From Lentihominibacter butyricus (GTDB lineage: Bacteria; Bacillota; Clostridia; Peptostreptococcales; Anaerovoracaceae): a DNA stretch of 20,918 nt. Both the position numbers and the translations under genes were made by a program. Shown piece by piece: positions 15,259-20,918 of the stretch (position 1 is its first letter; each line of letters starts with the position of its first letter). Under the pieces are notes generated by a model. It was given only the letters and a program-made list of their open reading frames with translations, was not told the DNA's origin and searched no databases. The DNA lies in NCBI RefSeq assembly GCF_025567305.1, contig NZ_JAOQJP010000022.1:1-20918 (forward strand), in the 5' to 3' direction.

Positions 15259-17105
15259 CGTTTTACTATCCGGGCGGCAGCCGTCCGGCACTGAACGATA
15301 TAAATCTTGAAATAGAAAGAGGAAGTTACGTGACGGTATGCGGCAGGAGCGGAAGCGGCAAGACTACGCTGCTGAGGCACCTGAAAAGCGTGCTGGCTCC
15401 TCATGGGAAAAAGACCGGCGATATACTTTTCGGCGGGAGACCGCTGGAGGAAGCCGGACTCAGGGAACAGTCGTCGATGATCGGCTATGTCATGCAGGAC
15501 CCCGACGATCAGGTGGTCACAGACAAGGTCTGGCACGAGCTGGCTTTCGGACTTGAAAGCCTCGGCATTGATCAGAAGACGATGCGCCTGCGCGTCGCGG
15601 AAATGGCAAGCTACTTCGGAATCCAGGGGTGGTTCCACAAGGATGTGGCGGAGCTTTCCGGCGGGCAGAAGCAGCTGCTGAACCTGGCGTCGATAATGGC
15701 GATGCAGCCGGAAGTGCTCATACTGGACGAGCCAACGAGCCAGCTGGATCCGATAGCGGCGTCGGACTTTCTGAACACAGTCAGGAAGATCAATCTGGAG
15801 CTCGGAACGACAGTGATTATCACGGAGCACAGGCTGGAGGACATACTGCACGCATCGGACATGGTGGTCGTTATGGAAAGCGGCAGGATAGCGGCATGCG
15901 GGGGTCCGAGGACTGTCGGACAGCAGCTGTATGAGAGCGGCAGTGAGATGTTTGCGGCGATGCCGGCTCCGATGCAGATATATTTCGGCGTGAGGAGCGA
16001 TTCCGCGAGAGACGGGGACGTGCCGTCTTCGGGCAGATCTTCCGGCGGATCTGCGGATGTCGATGGCAGCGAGTGCCCACTGACCGTAAGAGAAGGCAGG
16101 ACATGGCTGAGCCGTGAGTTCGAAGGCAGAGAGATAAAGTTCAGATCGCTGGCTGAAGCCGCAGGAAGTCAGGGCGCAGATGGACAGACAGCTGCAGCGC
16201 AGCGCAGGGGGTCTGGGCAGATAACTGCTGACTCGACCGGGCAGGTGCCTGCAGACGCGATCCGGGTAGGCTGTGAGAGCGTGCTTCCCCTTGAACATGA
16301 GTCTTCAAAGCCTGCGCTTGAAATAAAGGAAGCGTGGTTCAGATACGAAAAAAATGCACCTGACGTGCTGAGAGGACTTTCCATCGAAGTGCCGCGAAAC
16401 GAGCTATTTGCGATAGTAGGAGGCAATGGTACCGGCAAGTCCACGGCGCTGCGGACGATATGCGGCATATGCAGACCGTACAGAGGTAAAGTGCTGATAG
16501 ACGGAAAACGATTTGAAAAATACAGGAGCGGCGAGCTTTTCCACGGTAAACTGGCGATGCTCCCTCAGGATCCAAAGAGCCTGTTCGTCAGAAAGACGGT
16601 GAGAGAAGAGCTGGAAGAGATGCTGCCGGGCACCCCGTCCGCAGCAGACGCTCGCAGTGTAAAAGACTCCGCGATAGCCGGGATCGTGCAGCTTTGCGAT
16701 ATAGAAGACTTGATGGACAGCCATCCGTACGACCTGTCGGGCGGCGAGCAGCAGCGTACGGCACTGGCAAAGGTGCTGCTGACCGGGCCGGAGATACTGC
16801 TCCTGGACGAACCGACAAAAGGAATGGACAGCTTTTTCAAGATAAAATTCGCGGAGATACTCGCAGATCTCAAGAAACGCGGCGTGACGACAGTGATGGT
16901 ATCGCATGACGTGGAGTTCTGCGCCAGATATGCTGATACCGTGAGCATGATGTTCGACGGCAGCATCATCACGACAAATACACCGGACAGGTTTTTCTCG
17001 CAGAACAGCTTTTACACGACGGCAGCCAACAGAATGAGCCGTCACATATTCGACGACGCTATTACAGATGAGGATGTGATCAGATTATGTCAACTGAACA
17101 GATAA
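15231..17105 (+). CDS. ECF transporter fused dual ATPase (A-A')
   Basis: One 624-residue chain carries both ATPase subunits that power the ECF importer. Domain 1: Walker A GRSGSGKT (38-45), Q89, signature LSGGQ (142-146), Walker B ILDEP with E167, H200. Domain 2: Walker A GGNGTGKS (397-404), Q-loop LPQDPKSLF, signature LSGGE (502-506), LLDEPT with E527, H559. All catalytic positions are present in both halves, so both sites may be active. The halves are joined by a long Gly/Ser/acidic linker (about 255-360) of low complexity. GGAGG lies 6 bases before the ATG inside the end of the T gene. Fused ATPases are known in the YkoD and CbrU-type ECF systems. It overlaps the S-component gene by 19 bases. 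Confidence 0.95.
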   Translation: MAHFEIKDLTFYYPGGSRPALNDINLEIERGSYVTVCGRSGSGKTTLLRHLKSVLAPHGKKTGDILFGGRPLEEAGLREQSSMIGYVMQDPDDQVVTDKVWHELAFGLESLGIDQKTMRLRVAEMASYFGIQGWFHKDVAELSGGQKQLLNLASIMAMQPEVLILDEPTSQLDPIAASDFLNTVRKINLELGTTVIITEHRLEDILHASDMVVVMESGRIAACGGPRTVGQQLYESGSEMFAAMPAPMQIYFGVRSDSARDGDVPSSGRSSGGSADVDGSECPLTVREGRTWLSREFEGREIKFRSLAEAAGSQGADGQTAAAQRRGSGQITADSTGQVPADAIRVGCESVLPLEHESSKPALEIKEAWFRYEKNAPDVLRGLSIEVPRNELFAIVGGNGTGKSTALRTICGICRPYRGKVLIDGKRFEKYRSGELFHGKLAMLPQDPKSLFVRKTVREELEEMLPGTPSAADARSVKDSAIAGIVQLCDIEDLMDSHPYDLSGGEQQRTALAKVLLTGPEILLLDEPTKGMDSFFKIKFAEILADLKKRGVTTVMVSHDVEFCARYADTVSMMFDGSIITTNTPDRFFSQNSFYTTAANRMSRHIFDDAITDEDVIRLCQLNR

Positions 17106-17833
17106 ATAAAACGGGCAGCCGCAGCCGCGGAAAACTGGCGGCAGGACTGCTGGCGGTCTTCGTGCTGATACCGGCGGCCATGTTTGCAGCGCCGCACCTC
17201 GGCGGCAGAGGATACTACATAGCAGGAGTGCTGATCATAATTTTCTCGATGGTGCCGTTTTTCGCTCAGTTCGAAAGGCGCAGGCCGGAGGCGCGTGAGA
17301 TGGTGATGATCGCAGTGATGTGCGGCATCGCGGTCGCTTCCAGGGCGGCGTTCATCATGCTGCCTCAGGTCAAGCCCGTGATCGGCATAATAATCATCGC
17401 CGGCATGGCATTCGGACCGGGCGGCGGGTTCCTGACAGGTTCGCTGACTGCATTCGTCAGCAATTTTATTTTCGGACAGGGACTCTGGACTCCGTGGCAG
17501 ATGTTCGCATACGGTACCGCCGGATTCATCGCAGGTCTGCTTGCACGCAGAGGGATCATAACTGCGGAAAAGAAGCTGCCGGTCACGATATTCAGCGGGC
17601 TGGTGATAATGCTCGTGACAGGACCATTGCTCGATCTGTGCACGGTCTTCACGATGAGCAGCGCTGTTGACGCTTCATCGGTGCTGTCCGTCATGGCTGC
17701 GGGGATACCGTTCAACGCGGTACTGGCGGTATCGACTATGGCAACTGTGTTTATCCTGTGCAGGCCGATGCTGGAAAAGCTGGATCGTATAAAGAAAAAA
17801 TACGGGATCATGGAGGCGGGCGAAGCATCATGA
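17087..17833 (+). CDS. ECF transporter S component, predicted corrinoid-specific (CbrT-like)
   Basis: This is the substrate-binding integral membrane subunit: 248 residues, about six TM helices. The N-terminal part has two hydrophobic helices, then ERRRPEAREMVMIAVMCGIAVASRAAF, split here as ERRRPEAREM and ASRAAFIMLPQVKP, followed by AFGPGGGFLTG and GQGLWTPWQM (130-139). These are hallmarks of a group of S components annotated by comparative genomics as cobalamin-regulated CbrT. Substrate assignment rests on the upstream B12 riboswitch and on this resemblance, so it is inferred. Its start lies 19 bases inside the ATPase gene, and its stop overlaps the next start as ATGA. Confidence 0.85.
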   Translation: MSTEQINKTGSRSRGKLAAGLLAVFVLIPAAMFAAPHLGGRGYYIAGVLIIIFSMVPFFAQFERRRPEAREMVMIAVMCGIAVASRAAFIMLPQVKPVIGIIIIAGMAFGPGGGFLTGSLTAFVSNFIFGQGLWTPWQMFAYGTAGFIAGLLARRGIITAEKKLPVTIFSGLVIMLVTGPLLDLCTVFTMSSAVDASSVLSVMAAGIPFNAVLAVSTMATVFILCRPMLEKLDRIKKKYGIMEAGEAS

Positions 17834-18726
17834 GATTCGACAGCTGCCATCCGGTGATAAATCTCATATATTTTGCGGGCGCGATCGCATCGGCAGCGGT
17901 GTTCGATCACCCCGTTTTTGTCGCGATCGCATATGCGTCGGCATTCATGTATTCGGTGAAACTGAGGGGCGTCAGGGGTCTTGTGACGGATCTGTGCCTG
18001 ATACCGCTGATCTTCGGGTATACGTGGCTTTATTCGTATTACAATCATTTCGGAGTGACGTCCCTGGGAGAAAACCTCATAGGCAACCATATCACTCTTG
18101 AGGCGGTGGTGTACGGGCTGCAGACCGGAGTGTCGGCCGCAGCTGTGGTGATGCTGGTGTCATGCCTGTTTGTGATATTTTCAGCCGACAAGGTCGTTTA
18201 TCTTTTCGGGCGCATATCACCGAAGCTGTCGCTGTTTCTCTCGATAATCCTGAGGTGCCTGCCGAGACTTGCGAAACAGGCCGGCAGGGTGGATGGCGCT
18301 CAGGCCGGTGTAGGAAGAGGGCGCAGGCAGGGAGCATTGTGGAAACGCGCAGCGAACTGCGTGCGAATGGTTTCCGTGCTCATCACCTGGTTCATGGAGA
18401 GCATCGTGGAAAGCGCACAGTCCATGAAAAGCCGCGGCTACTCGCTGAAAGGCCGCACGGCGTTTTCCATATACAGATTCGACAACAGAGACAGGAGCTA
18501 TGTCGTGTTCACATTCCTGTGCGTCACGCTGACGATGATGGCTGTGATGCTGGATCAGACCCATATCTATTATGATCCCCGGCTGATAATGAACCGCATA
18601 ACTCCGGCATCGTATGTTTTCTATGCTGCATACGCATGCTTCATGCTGTCGCCGATGCTCCTGCAGCTGTATGGAGAGTGGCGTTTCAGCAGGCAGAGAC
18701 AATCTTGCAGTGCAAACACTAGATAA
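17830..18726 (+). CDS. ECF transporter T component (second copy)
   Basis: This second EcfT/CbiQ-family subunit has 298 residues from the ATG at 17830, which overlaps the S-component stop (ATGA) and has GGAGG 13 bases upstream. A longer frame opening at 17758 lies inside the S gene and is unlikely. It resembles the first T component throughout, and its second coupling motif is intact (SMKSRGYS, 198-205). The first coupling site reads GAQAGVG (156-162), where a typical AQxARG would have arginine, so it may contact one ATPase half differently. Two T subunits with one fused ATPase and one S subunit is unlike the standard 1:1:2 module. The gene ends the operon; I see no clear terminator after it. 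Confidence 0.88.
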   Translation: MRFDSCHPVINLIYFAGAIASAAVFDHPVFVAIAYASAFMYSVKLRGVRGLVTDLCLIPLIFGYTWLYSYYNHFGVTSLGENLIGNHITLEAVVYGLQTGVSAAAVVMLVSCLFVIFSADKVVYLFGRISPKLSLFLSIILRCLPRLAKQAGRVDGAQAGVGRGRRQGALWKRAANCVRMVSVLITWFMESIVESAQSMKSRGYSLKGRTAFSIYRFDNRDRSYVVFTFLCVTLTMMAVMLDQTHIYYDPRLIMNRITPASYVFYAAYACFMLSPMLLQLYGEWRFSRQRQSCSANTR

Positions 18727-18750
18727 TTCAGAAAATTGCATTTAATCTTG

Positions 18751-18779
18751 TTGTAATACTCCCTTTACAATGCTATAAT
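18751..18779 (+). promoter_or_regulatory. Promoter of the EF-G-like gene
   Basis: TTGTAA (18751-18756) and TATAAT (18774-18779) have a 17-base spacer, with an extended -10 TGC directly upstream (18771-18773). It separates this gene from the cobalamin operon. Confidence 0.8.
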
Positions 18780-18819
18780 AAAGGTATCTTTATAAAACTA
18801 ATTAGGGAGGACTTATTTG

Positions 18820-20763
18820 ATGAAGGGCTATAAGAGCGAAAACATAAGAAACGTTGCACTTGTAGGACACGGCGGAAGCGGCAAGACTACATTCCTGGAA
18901 GCTGCGTTACTTGCAACAGGCGTTATCAGCAGACTTGGCAAAGTTGAAGATGGAAATACAGTTTCCGACTACGACAAAATGGAAATCGAAAAAGGTTATT
19001 CTATCAGTACTTCGATCGTACCTGTAGAGTACAATAACGTAAAGATCAATTTTGTCGACACTCCGGGATTCTTCGATTTTGTCGGTGAAGTAAATTCGGC
19101 ATTAAGAGCAGTAGAAGCAGCAGCGATCCTGGTAGATGCTTCAGCAGGCATTCAGGTTGGAACAGAAAAAGCCTGGAATTCATGTAAAGAATTCGGTATT
19201 CCAAAGTTCTTCTTGATCAATAAGACCGATAAGGATAATGTTGACGTTGATAAAGTCATAGCAGATCTCAAAGACAAATTCGGCACATCTGTAGTTACTC
19301 TTGACGACAAAGAGGCGATGACAGAAGCGATCGCAGAGACTGACGAAGTCCTGATGGAGAAATTCTTCTCTGGGGAAGAGTTCACTGATGATGAGTTCAA
19401 TCACGGACTTTCACACGGTATCGGATCCGGAGACATCGTGCCTGTTCTGGCATGCTCGTCGGTAAAGGGCGACGGAATAACAGATGTACTCGATGATTTC
19501 ATAAAGTTCGTACCGACACCTGCAGAGCACGAGGATTACGATGCGAAGAACGATGCGGACGAAGATATCAAGATCAAGGTCGATCCGGCAGGAAAGCCTG
19601 CTGCATTCGTGTTCAAGACGATAGCAGACCCGTTCCTCGGCAAGATCTCGCTGGCTAAGGTGATCTCGGGAACACTGAAATCAGGTCAGGAAATATACAA
19701 TGCAAGAGCACAGAAATCGGAAAAACTCGGTTCGATGTTCTTCATGAGAGGAAAGAACCAGGTGGAGGCACCGGTAGTTGAAGCCGGAGACATCGTGGCT
19801 ATCGCAAAACTGCAGTTCACGAAGACAGGCGATACTCTCTGCGAAAAGGCAAACATCGTGAAATTCCCGCCTGTGAAATTCCCTGCTCCTGCGCTTTACA
19901 TAGCAATAGAGCCTAAGGACAAGGGCGACGACGAAAAAGTCGGCACAGGTTTACATAAGCTTATGGAAGAAGATCCGTCATTCGTACTCGAAAGAAACGT
20001 TGAGACGCATCAGTCGCTTCTCGGCGGACAGGGCGAGATCCAGCTCAGCATAGTTACAGCCAAGCTCAAAGACAAGTTCGGCGTGGATGTGGTGACAGTG
20101 CCTCAGAAGATCGCGTACAGAGAAACCATCAAGGGCAATTCGGATGTACAGGGCAAGCACAAGAAGCAGTCCGGAGGCGCAGGCCAGTACGGTGACGTTC
20201 ACATCAGATTCTCACCTGCACAGGAAGAATTCGAGTTCTCGGAAGAACTGTTCGGCGGTTCGATCCCTAAGAACTACGTTCCTGCTGTAGAAAAGGGACT
20301 CAGAGAGTCTATGGAAAAGGGCCCTCTCGCAGGCTGCAAGGTAGTTAATATCAAGGCAGTGTTGTACGATGGTTCATACCATGATGTAGACTCGAACGAA
20401 ATGGCGTTCAAGATCGCTGCTTCGCTCGCGTTCAAGAAGGGTATCGCAGAGGCTAAGCCTTGTCTGCTCGAGCCTGTAATGAAGCTCGAGATCATCGTTC
20501 CTGACGATCACATGGGTGACGTTATGGGCGACATGAACAAGAGAAGAGGCAAGATCCTCGGCATGGAACCTGTTGCAGGAGGCGGACAGAAGCTGATCGC
20601 GGAAGCACCGCAGGCAGAGCTGTTCGACTATGCTATCGTGCTCAGATCGATGACTCAGGCAAGAGGAAGCTTCACTATGGCATTCGAAAGATATGAAGAA
20701 GTACCTGCTCAGATCGCACAGAAGATCATAGCAGATCACCAGGCTCAGCAGGAAAGCAAGTAG
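18820..20763 (+). CDS. EF-G-like translational GTPase (EF-G2 type)
   Basis: This 647-residue EF-G paralogue is shorter than housekeeping EF-G (about 690). The P-loop is GHGGSGKT (16-23) instead of AHIDAGKT, and EKGYSIS (57-63) stands where EF-G has ERGITI. DTPG (80-83) and NKTD (134-137) are normal. SGGAGQYGD (about 451) and a full C-terminal half show that domains II to V are present. This sequence type resembles EF-G2 of mycobacteria and the widespread EF-G-like proteins, which as I recall bind GTP but do not replace EF-G; their role is unclear. The chosen start is the ATG at 18820, 9 bases after AGGGAGG (18804-18810); a TTG directly before it is the alternative. It has its own promoter and terminator. 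Confidence 0.92.
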   Translation: MKGYKSENIRNVALVGHGGSGKTTFLEAALLATGVISRLGKVEDGNTVSDYDKMEIEKGYSISTSIVPVEYNNVKINFVDTPGFFDFVGEVNSALRAVEAAAILVDASAGIQVGTEKAWNSCKEFGIPKFFLINKTDKDNVDVDKVIADLKDKFGTSVVTLDDKEAMTEAIAETDEVLMEKFFSGEEFTDDEFNHGLSHGIGSGDIVPVLACSSVKGDGITDVLDDFIKFVPTPAEHEDYDAKNDADEDIKIKVDPAGKPAAFVFKTIADPFLGKISLAKVISGTLKSGQEIYNARAQKSEKLGSMFFMRGKNQVEAPVVEAGDIVAIAKLQFTKTGDTLCEKANIVKFPPVKFPAPALYIAIEPKDKGDDEKVGTGLHKLMEEDPSFVLERNVETHQSLLGGQGEIQLSIVTAKLKDKFGVDVVTVPQKIAYRETIKGNSDVQGKHKKQSGGAGQYGDVHIRFSPAQEEFEFSEELFGGSIPKNYVPAVEKGLRESMEKGPLAGCKVVNIKAVLYDGSYHDVDSNEMAFKIAASLAFKKGIAEAKPCLLEPVMKLEIIVPDDHMGDVMGDMNKRRGKILGMEPVAGGGQKLIAEAPQAELFDYAIVLRSMTQARGSFTMAFERYEEVPAQIAQKIIADHQAQQESK

Positions 20764-20799
20764 TTTTCTTAACATAACATATAACATAATCAAACCCTG

Positions 20800-20826
20800 A
20801 AGGCTGTCTCACAAGAGGCAGCCTTT
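20800..20826 (+). terminator. Terminator after the EF-G-like gene
   Basis: An 11-bp stem (20800-20810 with 20815-20825, one G-T pair) with loop ACAA is followed by TTTCT. It lies 36 bases after the stop codon. Confidence 0.88.
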
Positions 20827-20832
20827 CTGCGC

Positions 20833-20918
20833 GTGTGCCAGGCATGGCATAAGTCTTACGGGTGAAAGTCCCGTCACGGGTATTTACCGCCAAGTGTAGC
20901 GAACCACAAGCCGAAGAC
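20833..20918 (+). mobile_element. 5' end of a group II intron, probably class C
   Basis: The end of the window begins with GTGTGCC (20833), the GUGYG start of group II introns. It continues with GGCATGG, AAGTCTTACGGGTGAAAG and TCCCGTC, then GAACCACAAGCCGAAG. This order (GTGTGCC, GGCATGG, AGTCT, GGGTGA, AGTCCCG) closely resembles, from memory, the 5' end of the Oceanobacillus iheyensis group IIC intron. The position 7 bases after a terminator stem-loop tract fits the known habit of class C introns of inserting behind terminators. The rest, including any reverse transcriptase gene, lies outside the window. Confidence 0.75.

Noticed and set aside
15129..16298. 389-residue minus-strand frame opposite the T and ATPase genes
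   Set aside because: It is antisense to ABC ATPase motifs, rich in Arg/His/Ser, and has no domain or start signal.
16404..17045. 213-residue minus-strand frame opposite the second ATPase domain
   Set aside because: It is a shadow of a highly conserved coding region with no features of its own.

Overview
The window reads as chromosome of an anaerobic, moderate-GC member of the Bacillota (class Clostridia). The grounds are the EF-Tu and EF-G-like proteins, strong AGGAGG ribosome binding sites, TTGACA/TATAAT promoters, and ECF transporters controlled by riboswitches. A placement near Anaerovoracaceae or Eubacterium-like organisms is only a guess. Housekeeping genes (tuf at the left edge, an EF-G paralogue at the right) flank two riboswitch-controlled transport units.

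Left part (1-2160): the 3' end of tuf, a structured 3' UTR with a strong terminator, and a one-TM DUF3592-like protein followed by an overlapping tiny ORF. Next (2250-3409) is a guanidine unit: a promoter, a guanidine-I (ykkC) riboswitch with an exceptionally large insertion in one aptamer hairpin, a terminator, and two SMR proteins of the YkkC/YkkD type. Their residues and charges point to an asymmetric antiparallel guanidinium exporter.

Main part (3478-18726): a near-consensus promoter drives a long cobalamin riboswitch and terminator, then seven co-directional genes. These are a Cys-rich small protein; a membrane-anchored FecR-like + DUF4430 protein; a 2838-residue surface protein with four GLUG modules, a DUF4430 domain and an alpha/alpha-toroid; and a complete ECF transporter laid out T - fused A-A - S - T. 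DUF4430 is the family of the beta-domain of vertebrate transcobalamin and intrinsic factor, and the toroid matches the fold of their alpha-domain. The simplest reading is a corrinoid scavenging system: a giant surface protein captures B12, a second DUF4430 protein at the membrane may relay it, and the ECF complex imports it, all repressed when B12 is plentiful. Corrinoid binding by the surface proteins is inferred and not proven by sequence.

Right edge (18727-20918): a promoter, an EF-G-like GTPase and its terminator. Starting 7 bases after the terminator's T tract is the 5' end of what looks like a group IIC intron, which runs off the window.
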